Shown: positions 12,165 through 25,174 of the stretch, piece by piece
How the letters are laid out: each line of letters starts with the position of its first letter
How positions within the stretch are numbered: the first letter of the stretch is position 1
Origin: Hofstenia miamia
Taxonomy: Eukaryota > Xenacoelomorpha > Acoela > Hofsteniidae
Assembly: GCA_900660155.1 (NCBI GenBank)
Contig: CABFPE010000528.1
Location: 470,288-534,287, forward strand
Length of the DNA stretch: 64,000 bases
Direction of reading: 5' to 3'
Program-made: the position numbers and the translations under genes
The notes under the pieces: generated by a model
The model's input: the letters and a program-made list of their open reading frames with translations, nothing else
Told to the model about the DNA's origin: nothing
The model's database searches: none

Positions 12165-15100
12165 ACATGTAGGTTAGGAAGCTGCTATTATTTAATAGTT
12201 GTATATAAATTTTTAATCCTGTCTACATGTTGTATAGCAGCTAGTGTCAATTTGTGTTAGTAAATGTTATCACACAACAAGAGTGAGGATAAGTCGAATA
12301 GTGTCATGTTTATTTGTTCACCAATAAGTAGGGTACACATAATACTCTTTTCCTTTTGATTGTGAGCTGAGTTATCAGTCTGGAAACACTACAATGAATG
12401 GAATGTCGATGAATAGATTCAGCTCTGGGCTGATGCCTACTATCAAACTAGAGTCGCTGGTTATCTAAAAAGTAATTGATTACATATTGATGGAAACTAA
12501 TATTAGTTGTTTTCCAAGTTATTCTAAAGAATAAACAGTTTGTGAGATAGATATTCAATCGCAATAGGAATCTGCAAAATAAAAATATAAATTACTATTG
12601 TTAGTTCACATCCTAGCCTGGGTAATGATTCTACATGACATACAGGTCGAAAAACCAGAATGGTTGAACAAAGATGGTCCAATGGATGAAGTTGATAAGG
12701 AAAAAATAAGAACAAGTGATATGGAAAAACAGTCAATTGAAAATATAGTAAAAACCATAACACAAGATGTAAAGAAAAATTCTGAATCAAAGGTAGAAAC
12801 AAAACCTATCTTTAATGACTCAATATTATCAGATAACAAATATGAAGAAGTGCTATGTAAAGCAATTCTCCTGAAATTTACAGGACGAATTGGTAATTAT
12901 TCACCAACATTCCGCAAATGGGTACAAATGTTTGAGATGGCAATGAGAGAAGGAAAGTAATGCAAGGAGCGGCTGCTGCAAGATTTCCATAATACTTGAG
13001 CAGAGCAGCTTACAAGTACTACCTGGTAATAGATGTGGAAACAAAAATGAATTACAAGAAACTTATCAGAGAATACAAAGCTTATTATAGTGATGAAAGC
13101 TTTAAGAACCAGAATTGAATGATACTAAGTATACTAAAAATGAACAAGACGAATGATTTTCAAAATTACCTGTTGCAAGTAGAAAAAATGCTCAAATTAA
13201 GTTCATGAAAGGAAGATACTTCAAATATGATTTGTTCCTTAACATATGCAAGAATTTTCCAGAAATGATTAAACAACAATTTGAAATTAAATGTGACACA
13301 GAAGATTCATTAGAAATAAAATAACGCTAGAAAACAATGTGAGAATAAAATTGATGGTAAATAATACACTAGTGATGGCACAAAATATCACATTTAAGAA
13401 ATTTGACAATGAAAACTCCAAACCAAATTCAAATTGAAGGATGGAACTATTAAAAAATTAAGAAGAGATCTGAAATGCCATATGTATGGAGGCAAGGGAC
13501 ATCTAAAAAGGAAAGCATAAAGATATACAAGAAAAAGACAACATTGAAAATACAAATAATAAAAATAAGCATAAACATTGTTGAACATGAACAGAGAATA
13601 GTGAAAGTTGCCAGAAATTGACAAGGAAAATTTTGAACACTTGAATGATGTTGAGTGAAAAGCATTAGAAAAAGTACAGAGAAAACGTAGAAAAATCTTC
13701 AATTACAGTGAAATAAGCATAGGGCAAGCAGTAGGCGAATTGCATAAAATCTTAACTACTATGGAGCAACCAATTAGATTACCAGTAAGAAGAGTACCAG
13801 AAAAGTTAAAAGAAAATTAATATCAATTCCAATAATGTAGGAGAAACATCCAACTGTGTAGGAGAAATAAAAGCACTTAACAGATGGTAGCAGGACATAG
13901 GTACACAATCCAAATTCTAGAAAAATGAGACTAACCAGAATAGCACTAAGAACAGTAAGAATAGAGTCAGAGCTCAGTGACGGCATCAGATCGCAGGGCT
14001 GACAAATGTAAAACTACACATAAGGTGAAGTTGCACATTGATGGGTGGTGAAATAGATCGTGGTCAGAGGAAATCCATCCTAGCTGACTCACACCCAGTA
14101 GAAAGTCGAAACCAAATACAATAGAGAAACATCATAACAGTTCTGTTTCACTTTACAATCACCAAGTGAAAAATGGGCGACTGCTTTGGTAGGCACACAA
14201 ACTTCACAACTGGAGTACATCTCCAAACGTTGATCCATCTGCACACAGTAACAGAATGGAGTAGATAGTTTAACTGACACTCCAGAGTGTCCAAGAATCA
14301 CGTCAGGGTCACCATGTAGAATCATTGGGTGCGTCTAGCAGCTCAAGCAGTATGAAGGTTGCAGAAGATTACCATCACCAAGAGCAACCCACTCTCTAAC
14401 AAAACAAATGAAGATCAGTAATTCACCAATTTCATTGTAGAAAAAAGTAATTCCAAGACAGTTAAAGTAGCGACCAATTCACATGGCATCTCACCAAAGC
14501 CAAGCCTTTAGAATCCATCGTTACAATCTAAGGTGCTAATTGTGTGTCTCCAAGCTGTAATTTCTAGCTCAATACAAATAATTTATCTCATTGTTTATCT
14601 CCTCAGCTCATGTAATAAGATATTAAATAATGTGTAGTTACCATGTATTTGTGTATGCAAATGGCATAGTATATTCGAGGTGTGTTCTAATTTGTGCATG
14701 TTCGATCAATAGGTTGTAGTTCTTTTATTGCCTATGCCTACACGTAGCCTAAAGCGACCACAATATGGGCTCACATCTGTCAAGGAGCGAGTTTTCGCCC
14801 CAGGCACAGCAGAGTTCCTCCCACATTATCGCCGGATCTTACAATTTCATTATTATAAAATTCATACCAGAGCTAAAATGGTTAGTAAAATATAATATAA
14901 TAAAAAAGCAAATCACATCCAACAAGAACGAAATTTATTTGATGTTTGCATACATTTGAGTTCCCTATTTATAACAAAGGAAGGTAAATATTTACTGTTT
15001 CACAAAAGTTCGTTTCACTTGCAAATTAACTGAGCAATTACACGTAATCTAAAGCTCTGAGGGGACAATCACTAAGTTTGAAACTTAGGTTCAAAAAAAT

Positions 15101-15345
15101 CACAAATTAACAATTCATTAACTCAATAGCACTGAATTAATTTGAGATTGCCTAAAAATTAAAATAAAATAAAAGAGAGGCCCTGAGTGACTCTACATTA
15201 AATCTAGTTAAATTATGTTAACAGAAGTAAACAAAAGCTAAACAGTATCCAGTTAGTAAATCCCTACTCGCAAGAGATACAACTAATCTTATATAGTAAC
15301 AGAGGATAAACAGTAGTAATGCCTGGTAGAGGATGTTACAAAATT
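12165..15345 (+). mobile_element. LTR retrotransposon fossil 1 (Ty3/gypsy-like)
   Basis: A heavily decayed element. 12168-12490 resembles part of the LTR seen at 16165-17197. 12598-13340 carries gag-like sequence (LLKFTGRIGNYSPTFRKW). 13680-13830 carries the start of a reverse transcriptase region (FNYSEISIGQAVGE, VRRVPEKLK). 15213-15342 matches the LTR 3' end (ATGCCTGGTAGAGGATGTTA). The part between about 13.9 and 15.2 kb shows nothing recognisable. It is broken many times over and looks old, clearly more degraded than fossil 2. Confidence 0.65.
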
Positions 15346-15548
15346 GAAGAAAGAAATTTAATAAAATATTATAATAAAATAATTGAAAAGAAAAATTATT
15401 TTAAAATTGACATGCTGTTTTCAAAAAGTTTATATCACTCCGCCATTCTCTTTGCTCTAATTTTAACGTCATATTGTTGAATAAGATATGTTTCACTTTT
15501 AAATTCAGAATGTAAGATGAATGAATGGGCTCTTGCTAAAAGATCAAC

Positions 15549-16360
15549 TCAATGTTTGGAAGTTGGTTTAATGTTGAAGTGAACTTGGGTAACAAATGGA
15601 TTACCACAAAGAACTGGGTACATAATATGCTTTTATTGTTTTATTTGGTTATACACATTGATGTAATATTTCACTTCCCAGCATACATGTTTTTTGGAAT
15701 CAACAAATTTACACATTGATGGTTTATCTGGTTATATTCATTGATGTATTACCTCTTTACATCATACACATTTAAACTAAATTATATACATTTTTGGTTT
15801 ATGGGCCTATTTACATTTAGTATTTGTTTTTCCTACATACATGTTTTTTGATTAAAACTACATTGATTTTTTGCTATGTTGAATATTTTGTTTTAATCAC
15901 ATTTTGTTTAACTTGCAATTGACTTAATGGAAATATTTATACCTAATAGTTTTTAGATATCAACTAAATTATAAATGTTGAATTGTTGAAACTCAAATTG
16001 TTTTAATTGCTTTGGTTTAACCTGCAACTGATTGAGTGGAAATATTTGTACATAATAGTTTTTAGTTAATTGCTTTTGTTTAATTGTTACAATTGACTGA
16101 CTAGAATTATTTAGAGATAATAATTTTTTTAACTAACAATGTGAATTACAAATTTAGAATTATTGTACATCATCCAAATCAACCTAAAGTTGCTAACATT
16201 GATTAAGAGGAAGAATAAGATTGAAAACAGTTATGATTAAAAACACATTGTAAAAATATATGATCAGTTTAGATTAATTTGTATTATGCAACCAAGTAAG
16301 AACCAGTGTCATTAATTAGAGATTAGTATTTGTTGATAATAATATTTTTGTTAAAACAGA
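15549..16360 (+). repeat. 812-bp direct repeat, copy 1
   Basis: Matches 22928-23739 closely over its whole length. It consists of about 615 bp of internal 3' sequence followed by the first about 195 bp of the LTR that starts at about 16165 (TGTACATCATCCAAATC). It therefore looks like the internal-to-LTR junction of one element family. Here the LTR belongs to, or is shared with, the neighbouring fossil. Confidence 0.75.
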
Positions 16361-17197
16361 GGGGGCAAAGTTGCTTCCATTATTTTTAGGCGCCATATTG
16401 GCAGACAAGTGATTTAAATTTCAAAATCAACAGGTACTTTTCTGAACTATTATAAATAGATTAAAATCAAAGTAAGCAATTGATAAAGAAATTTATTTGG
16501 AATTCTTATATTGTTTTCTTGATATGGTTTGAATATTAGTATGATGTCAAGCTAAACAAGTTGTGTTTAGTAGTGGTCTGGATCCATCATGGGAATGATT
16601 CTAGGATCTTTGTTTCAGACTATAAAAGTGCACTTAAGTTAGGTATAGAGGTTTTATTCTCATTTAGTTGATTACCATTGATTTACTACATATATTCAAA
16701 ATAACAAATTCAAACTATGGTTGGAGAGCCAAAACTTAGGAATTATACCTACAATACATTTAGATTCCAATTATTGACTATGACATGACTGATAATGTGA
16801 CTGTACATGTAGTAATTATTAAATGTAAGTTAGGAAGCAGCTAAATATTAAACTAGCTATTAAAGCATCTTGTCTTGAGTATGCACTGAGCTAGGATAGG
16901 GTACACAAGTTGTATTGATGAGCTGACATTTGGAACTCAACCAAGTGGATCATTGGTGAACAATTGAAACTGGATGTGGAGATCAGTTTCAGGCAGATGC
17001 CCACTATCAATCATTGGAGGAGATACTGCATGGCTTTGTCACCTAAATAGTTAATAGCTGTGTTTTGTTAATCTAAGTTAATAGAACTACATAAAAGCTA
17101 AAGCAGTGTTAAGTTAGTAAATCCCTACCTACAAGTACACAACCAATGTTATGGAGTAACACAGGAGAGCAATGACAATGCCTGGTAGAGGATGTTA
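16165..17197 (+). mobile_element. LTR of the fossil family (about 1.03 kb)
   Basis: Starts TGTACATCATCC and ends ATGCCTGGTAGAGGATGTTA. It matches the 27766-28919 solo LTR in blocks over its full length: GGGGGCAAAGTTGCTTC, CATATTGGCAGAC, ATCAACAGGTACTTTT, GGATAGGGTACACA. It serves as the 5' LTR of fossil 2 and may also be the 3' LTR of older sequence upstream. Confidence 0.75.
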
Positions 17198-20100
17198 AAT
17201 GGTGACTATGACAGCTAAGAAGAACAGGCAATTGGAAAAGAATTTCTTTATCTACCAGAGGCAAGTAGCTTGCTTCTTAACAGAACATACAGAACATTCC
17301 GTGGAACAATTTGCACACTTTGACATGATCTATGAGTAAAAGTGGAATAATAAGCAACATGACAAGAAAATCAGAAATAAAGAAGTCAATGAAGAGATTT
17401 ACCCAAACCCAAAATAGTGCACTTCAACAGGATCTGGGAATCATCTTCATATTCTAGTGAAAACTCATCCCCTGATATGGAATTACAGTCTCTACACTCA
17501 CCCCTCCTGAGAAAAGGCCCCAGGAAATAATCAAGATGCTAAATAGGAGTAAAGAAACTGAAGCACTCTTGAGGAGCAAAATAGAGCAGCTAACAGATGG
17601 AGCAACAGATGGAAATTATCTTGAATGAAATCAAAATAGACATGGAAATGAGATTAGATCAGCAGAGCAAACTATTCCAAAATGAGATTAAAACCCTCAC
17701 ACAACAATGATCAGAATCCAACAAAAGGTTGGAACAGAATCAACAATGGGAAGAAAAAAATCAGCAACTGGAAAGAGAGAACAGACAGTTGATAGAAGAT
17801 AACAATTTCAATGCAGAGAGATGAGCAAATAAAAGATAAACTGAGATTGCTACAATTATCTGAAGAGGAAAGTCAAGGGAACATACAGACCCATGAAATA
17901 GAATTCTGAAGAAGAAAAGGGAGTGAATTGCAGGCACCACATATGCCAGCTAACAAAAGAATAAGATATGAGGTATTGAATGATGAAATGGATACAGATA
18001 AGCAGAAATTTATAAACAAAATTACAAGAGCAGTGACCACTCAGTTACAGGATGAAGACACAATTAGAAATCACTATAAACCAAGGAATGAAAGTTTGAT
18101 ATTACCACAGAATATAACTAATAACATGATACCCTGCAAAGCAATGTTACCGAAATTTATTGGTATGTGTAGACAGATATAATCCAACATTTGTTGATTT
18201 TTTGCAAATGTTTGAACTCACAATCGCAGAAAGAAAAGAGAGCCAGCAAGCAGCAGCAACAGCAAGACTACTGCTGTACCTGACAGGAACAACTTACCAA
18301 CACTATTTATTACTGGATATGGAAATGAAAAGGAACTATGAACTACTTATAGGTGATTTCATAGATTATTATGAAAACAAAAGTTTTAAAAACCAGTACC
18401 AAATAATCTTAAACACTACTAAAATGAAGAAAACTGATGATATTTGAAACTACATTCAACAAGTTGAGCAATTGGTAATGCTGAGTGTGAGAGAAAACAG
18501 ATACTCAAAATACAATCTATTTTCACATAAATGCAAAGTAATGCCAGAGAGTATCAGAACACAATTTGAAATTAAGTGTGATGTAGACAACAAACTGAAG
18601 AAGATGATTTGAAAAGCAGTCAACATCCAAGTGATGATTGAGAACAATGCACAAATCTATGAGAAAGCTGCTTGGCATAGAGAGACACTAGCATGGAGAA
18701 GCAATCTGAAACTGCAACCTCTGAGTAAGCCCTATAATGAAAATAAACCAGAAAAATCATAAAGATCAAAGGAAAGGATGGGAAGACTAGAAAAATGAGT
18801 GAAAACGGCGTCAAGTGCTACAGTTGTGGACAGAAGGTTTACAAAAAACCTGATTGCACTAAACAAATAAACATAATCAGAGATAAAGAGGCTTATTATG
18901 AGGAAGAAGATTTAATAGAATTGAAAAATGAAATGAATAAATATTGTAAACTGACAATGAGTCAGAAAACTAGCTAGAGTGCTGACTCATAAAAACTGTG
19001 CATTGATAATGATCCTGACAAATCTTGATACTATAAATATGATAACAATAATGATTAATGGAGTAATGATGAAAGCAACAATTGGCACTGGAGCAGCAAC
19101 ATTGATAATTACAAATGAGTGTGTAATGAAGTTGGGTTTCAAATGCAAAGATTTGAACACTTGCAAAAAACAATTGATTAATGCATCAGGAGAATATATC
19201 AACACAAAAGGAATAATAAATGTGGTGCAGATGAGAATAGTGAACATGATATTTAAGCAATCATTAGTGGTGGTGCATACTCACATAAACTGCTACCATA
19301 TGAGGTTATATTGGGCGACGACTTTCTGACAAAAATGGATGTGTTATCAACTACACAAACAGGACTATAAAAGTTAGAGAGGAAGAAATTGAAATTGAAG
19401 AGGAACAAGGAAGACACAGAATAATTACATTCAAATTGCAGGAAGATATTCACCTACAGCCACATCAATGGAAGATGCACACAATAGAGACAGAAGATGC
19501 AATAACAGCAAACATAATGCTATATGATAACAAAGGAATTAACACGAAGAGAGTATCAATGCCATCCAGCATGTGCACAGTTAAGAATGGAAAAGGAAGA
19601 ATACCAATCCTCAATGCAATGAACTGAAATGTTAATCTAAAGAAATCTCAAGTAAGGATATATGGAAAATACATCAAATCCAACATCAGACTCATTTGGA
19701 AGGCAATAGAGGATGATGATGGAGTGAGTAATTTGCACAGTCTACTTAAGAACACGCAAATGAAAATGGAAAGTAATCCGCATGGCCAACTCAAGGGCAA
19801 GTGGAGGAACACCATCAAAGTCACAAGTACTCCCAAAGGCCATAGGAACAAAAGCAAACAAAGAAGACATGTACAGAACACTTGAAATAAGAAATGAAGA
19901 TTACCTGCACTTGGAGGAGCAAGAAATCACGAAATTGAGGAAATTGTTGGAAAAACATGAATGCATATTCAATTACAGAGAGATAAGTGTGGGACAAGCA
20001 GTGGGCAAAAAACACAGAATAGTCACAACAACAGACAAACCCATTAAGCTGCTGGTCAGAAGAGTGCCTGAACAAATGAAAGACAAATACAATCCTATAT

Positions 20101-21197
20101 TGTAAGAACTAATCAATAACAAGATAATCCGCCCAAACAAAAGCCTGTGCACAGCGCCAATGGTGCTTGTTAAACATCAAATCCAACATCAGACTCATTT
20201 GGAAAGCAATAGAGGATGATGATGGAGTGAGTAATTTGCATGGTCTACTCAAGGACATGCAAATGAAAATGGAAAGTACTCCACATGGCCGACTCAAGGG
20301 CAAGTGGACAAACACCATCAAAGTCACAAGTACTCCCAAAGGCCAACTCAAGGGCATAGGGATGAAAGCAAATGAAGAAGGCATGTACAGAACACCTGAA
20401 ATAAGAAATGAAGATTACCTCCACTTGGAGGAGCAAGAAATCACGAAATTGAGGAAATTGTTGGAAAAACATGAATGCATATTCAATTACAGAGAGATAA
20501 GTGTGGGACAAGCAGTGGGCAAAAAACACAGAATAGTCACAACAACAGACAAACCCATTAAGCTGCTGGTCAGAAGAGTACCAGAGCAGATGAAAGATGA
20601 ATATAACTGTATACTAGAGGAACTAATCAATAATAAGATCATCTGCCCAAGTGAAAGCCTGTATGTAGCACCAACAGTATTTGTGAAGCAAGGAGACAAA
20701 TATCACTTATGTATAGACTTCTGCAAACTGAATGAAGTAATGAAAAAAGACTCTTATCCTCTTCCACAAATAAAGGCAAGCAAGCACAAGTACTTTGCAA
20801 TGCTACACTTATGCAAAGCCTACTGGCAAGTGAAGATGGAAGAAAACAATATTGAGAAAACAGCATTTATAACACCATATGGGCTGTACAAATGGATATA
20901 TATGGTGTTCAGACTATGCAACACACCAGCAATCTTTCAAAGATACATCACAAAAGTGCTGAAGAACAAAACATGCAGAACAGAAGATGGAGTTAATGCA
21001 TTTATAGACAATATAGTAGTAACAAGTAAGAGGAGTGGTTTTGGTGTATCCTTTGAATTGGTGATCAAGTGGTCTATGTAATTTAAAAGACACGCTCAAA
21101 TGCCTCACTTCGCTTGTCTTTTGAGCCTTTTTCCCATTGAGTAAATTTTGAATTGGAAATTTATAGTAACTCATCTAAAGATGAGTTACAAAACTGG

Positions 21198-22923
21198 AAG
21201 GTTTGTTTAGCTTGTAGATTACAATTCTCAATAACTTTTCATTGCATTAAGGTATTTCTTCTGTACTTCTTTGTAATTGTTAAGTAGAAAACATATATTT
21301 CTTATATAAATGTTTAAATTGAGGATAGCCTCAAGGTATTTCTTGTATATTTCTTCCTAATTGTTAAGTGGAAAACATATATTTCTTATATAAATGTTTA
21401 AATTGAGGATAGCCTCAAGGTATTTCTTGTATATTTCTTATGAATTGTTAATTTGAAAACATATATTGCTCATATAAATGTTTAAATTGAGGATGGCCTA
21501 AAGTTATTTCTTGTATATTTCTTAATAATTGTTAAGTTGAAAACATATATTTCTTATATAAATGTTTAAATAGAGGATAGCCTCAAGGTATTTCTTGTAT
21601 ATTTCTTCTGAATTGTTAATTAGAAAACATATATTTCTTATATAAATGTTTAAATAGAGGATAGCCTAAAGGTATTTCTTGTATATTTCTTCTGAATTGC
21701 TAATTAGAAAACATATATTGCTTACATAAATGTTTAAATAGAGGATAGCCTAAAGGTATTTCTTGTATATTTCTTCTGAATTGTTAAATAGACAACATAT
21801 ATTTCTTATATAAATATTTAAATAGAGGATAGCCTCAAGGTATTTCTTGTATATTTCTTCCTAATTGTTAAGTGGAAAACATATATTTCTTACATAAATG
21901 TTTAAATAGAGGATAGCCTCAAGGTATTTCTTGTATATTTCTTCTGAATTGTTAATTAGAAAACATATATTGCTTATATAAATATTTAAATAGAGGATAG
22001 CCTAAAGGTATTTTTTGTATATTTCTTCCAAATTTAATTTATGGAAAATCGTCATTTTGAAATATTTTATATTAGGCTTTGAGACTGAGGCAATTTTTGC
22101 CTAATAAGCTTTTAAAAATTTCAACTAATTACTATACTGTCTACCTTCCTGCAAAATTTCAAGTTGACATCTTTTTTGGATAAGAAGCTAAGTGTCCTTA
22201 TGTTAAGGAATTTGACTGATTTTGTAAAAAATTTTAGTTTTTTGCCTCTAGATGGCGTAATTTATATTGTATCTACAACTAACCTTAGTAACTATAAGTA
22301 CTATTTGTACTAGTACTATACCTAAAATAAAATTGAAATTAGGTTAGTATGTTTAGATGCAATGTAGGAAAATTGCTAAAAAACAGAACTTTTTGAGGCC
22401 TTCCTTTAGGCTTAGGCTTAAAGATAGAATGTTCAATTTCAAGCTGGGGTTCTAGAAATCCCTTTTAGCTTCTAAAAAGGCCTTGTCCTAATTCTCTGCT
22501 ATTGTCAGTTTTGCTGCGACCCCTCCCTACTTTTTTTCTTGAAATTTTTTTTTCCAAAAAATTTAAGGCTTTAAGGCTCAGGCAATTTTGGACAAAAATG
22601 TTATTTATTTTAGGTAAATGTAATGACTCTGATTTCCAATTACTATGCAAATTTTCAAGCCATTCCCGTAAAAATTACAAATGTGAGATGAAAATATTGA
22701 AATTTTCATAGAAAATCTCGTAGGTGAAAATTTAGAGGCCAAAAATTGCAAATTTTGCCTGCTCTAAAATTGCCAATATTGAACCCAGAGCTTTCAAATT
22801 TCGAACATCTTCATTATTCTGAAGAAAAATCTCACTGGCAAAAAATCAGCCATTTCGGCCTATTTTGGCCTGAGTTCTCAGTTAGTTAGGGAGGGAGTAA
22901 AAAAAGCTTCGTAAACAAACCTT
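21198..22923. mobile_element. candidate inverted-repeat element inside fossil 2
   Basis: The block begins AAGGTTTGTTTAGCTT (21198) and ends with the inverse (GCTTCGTAAACAAACCTT, to 22923). Fossil sequence resumes right after it. It carries the 84-bp minisatellite (21249-22036) and two related segments near 22071 and 22567 (AGGCTTTGAGACTGAGGCAA and AGGCTTTAAGGCTCAGGCAA). Just outside the left end is a perfect 11-bp-arm hairpin (GTAACTCATCT, 21166-21189). No protein is encoded and no target duplication is obvious. The inverted repeat is only about 12 bp, so the boundaries are tentative. Confidence 0.45.
21249..22036 (+). repeat. minisatellite, 84-bp unit, about 9.4 copies
   Basis: Tandem units begin AAGGTATTTCTTGTATATTT and end TTTAAATAGAGGATAGCCT. 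Starts lie near 21249, 21333, 21417, 21500, 21585, 21669, 21753, 21837, 21921 and 22005. Units differ by a few bases each, with recurring variants (TTCTTCTGAATTG versus TTCTTCCTAATTG; TTGAGG versus TAGAGG), which suggests multi-unit expansions. A minisatellite inside a non-coding element is common for non-autonomous DNA transposons and Helitrons. Confidence 0.95.
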
Positions 22924-22927
22924 AAAT

Positions 22928-23739
22928 CAATGCTTTGAAGTTGGTTTAATGTTGAAGTGAACTTGGGTAACAAATGGATTACCACAAAGAACTGGGTACA
23001 TAATATGCTTTTATTGTTTTATTTGGTTATACACATTGATGTAATATTTCACTTCCCAGCATACATGTTTTTTGGAATCAACAAATTTACACATTGATGG
23101 TTTATCTGGTTATATTCATTGATGTATTACCTCTTTACCTCATACACGTTTAAGCTAAATTATATACATTTTTGGTTTATGGGCCTATTTACATTTAGTA
23201 TTTGTTTTTCCTACATACATGGTTTTTGATTAAAACTACATTGATTTTTTGCTATGTTGAATATTTTGTTTTAATCACATTTTGTTTAACTTGCAATTGA
23301 CTGAATGGAAATATTTATACCTAATAGTTTTTAGCTATCAACTAAATTATAAATGTTGAATATTTAAAACTCAAATTGTTTTGATTGCTTTGGTTTAAAC
23401 TGCAACTGATTGAATAGAAATATTTGTACATAATAGTTTTTAGTTAATTGCTTTTGTTTAATTGCTAGAATTGACTGACTAGAATTATTTAGAGATAAAA
23501 ATTTTTTTAACAAACAATGCGAATTGCGAATTTAGAATTATTGCAGCATCATCCAAATCAACCTAAAGCTGCTAACATTGATTAAGAAGAAGAATAAAAT
23601 CGAAAACAGTTATGATTAAAAACACATTGTAAAAACATATGATCAGTTTAGATTAATTTGTATTATGCAACCAAGTAAGAACAAGTGTCATTAATTAGAG
23701 ATTAGTATTTGTTGATAACAATATTTTTGTCAAAACAGA
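22928..23739 (+). repeat. 812-bp direct repeat, copy 2
   Basis: Second copy of 15549-16360 (GAAGTTGGTTTAATGTTGAA and onward), again ending with the first about 195 bp of the LTR (GCAGCATCATCCAAATC at about 23543). It supplies the 3' flank of fossil 2. Confidence 0.8.
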
Positions 23740-24085
23740 GGAGCCACCATATTGTCAAAATCCCATTACTGGTAATGTCAAGTAGGTGAGTCAATAATTT
23801 AAACTTAACTAGGATAGTTATGTACTAGGTGTCCTGCGGTGGTCGCCATGTGGCATTGGTATGAAATGAGCTAACTGTTCTACTATCATAGCTTATTGAG
23901 GGTTTTGAGTCAATGCATGGATTTACTGATGCTACAAAATAATTAACTCCTCCTGCCATTATTAACGAAAACAATTTGAGAGATAAGACAATAAAGAAAT
24001 ATTTATTAAGAAAACTTAATATCAAGAAATTTACTAAATATATATGAACTGCAATTGCAAGTAAGCAATACGTTTATAATATTTT

Positions 24086-24116
<31 letters not shown>

Positions 24117-24715
24117 TCGAAACTTTGAATAATTAAAAACATCAGCGAATTAAACCCTCTGCATTATTTAGGTTAAATTTTCAATAATACTGTTTGTTTC
24201 TTGTTAATATTTTGATAAAGGACAAAATACAATATGCATGTAATTAAGTCAATTTAGAAAATAAATTGAGGTTTGCTTCATATAAAATGCTCAGATTTGC
24301 ACTATATTAAAAAAATCTGAATTACTTGAATAATAAACCATTATTTCTAATTGAACAGTTTAGCCATAGATTAATCGATTTTCACTTTAATCATCTGTAA
24401 CTAAAGTTATTGCTTTTGTTGAAATCAATTTCATGTGCAATATTAATGGAAGAAACTGATTGCCTAGCATAATATCAGACGCAGTTATTACTAATTTAAC
24501 TGAATTCAGTTGGTCTGTGTAGCCCATATTTCTATAAGACTTCTACAATTTTGTAATGAAATTCTTCTAACAAATAGTGAAGCCTGCAAAAATTAAAATT
24601 CTTTGCTTTTAAGAACAAATAAATAGTACCTGCTTTTTCACAACTATAATTCATTTACCACAGTATTCCTTATTTTCAATTTAAAAAAATCAACAATTAC
24701 AAATTGAAAAATTAA
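23740..24715. other. intergenic, decayed LTR then AT-rich DNA
   Basis: The first about 100 bp has weak similarity to the LTR interior (CCACCATATTGTCAAAA). After that no gene is seen. A (TA)n tract lies at 24089-24116. This is the outer flank of the left palindrome arm. Confidence 0.4.
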
Positions 24716-25007
24716 ATTTTGAGTGGCTCTCTTTTTTTTAAAGAGATTACTATTAAAATTATATTAGGAAAACCTGTCATCATTAAAACAACCTTACAAC
24801 AGCTTTAGATGGTCAATCAGGTTTAAATTCTATCGGCAGGTTCTATGTTAACATCTCGAAAATTCTCTGTTCAGTTTTTATCTGTCTATGAATTTTAAAT
24901 AGGGAAGTAAAATTTTTAAGACTAAATGTCTTGACAAAAAATTTTTATAATGTTTATTTTTGAAAGTATATTAGGGTTGTGAATGTTATGCATGAGAGCA
25001 ACATTCT

Positions 25008-25013
25008 TTTATT
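25008..25013 (-). promoter_or_regulatory. polyadenylation signal of the GPCR gene
   Basis: AATAAA on the minus strand about 160 bp after the GPCR stop codon. It is conserved in the right arm at 61871-61876, so it is the likely 3'-end signal for a short 3' UTR. Confidence 0.45.
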
Positions 25014-25174
25014 AAAATAAATTTGGGAATAAACACCATTTTTGCGTACCTGTATACTGCAAAAAATGCAAATTCATGAATGAAGTACTGGATATTAACT
25101 ATTTTGTTAATAAGATCTTTTTTAGAAAATATTTATAGGCAGAGCAGTTATAGTCATTTACTTTATATAATATA

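Larger units (their letters stand above)
16165..23900 (+). mobile_element. LTR retrotransposon fossil 2 (Ty3/gypsy-like)
   Basis: In order it carries: a 5' LTR (16165-17197); gag remnants (about 17900-18450); a CCHC-like knuckle region (CYSCGQKVYKKPDC, about 18800); an aspartic protease region (ATIGTGAATLIITNE, about 19080); and reverse transcriptase (20167-21030; LCIDFCKLNEVMKKDSYPLP, ITPYGLYKW, AFIDNIVV). Internal 3' sequence and the start of a 3' LTR follow at 22924-23740. A separate block (21198-22923) lies between the reverse transcriptase and the 3' part, where RNase H and integrase would be expected. The element is broken by many changes and is not functional. Coding parts are still easily recognised, so it is of intermediate age. 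Confidence 0.85.

Noticed and set aside
20167-21081. Working reverse transcriptase gene
   Set aside because: Part of a broken LTR fossil; surrounding element is decayed and interrupted by another block.
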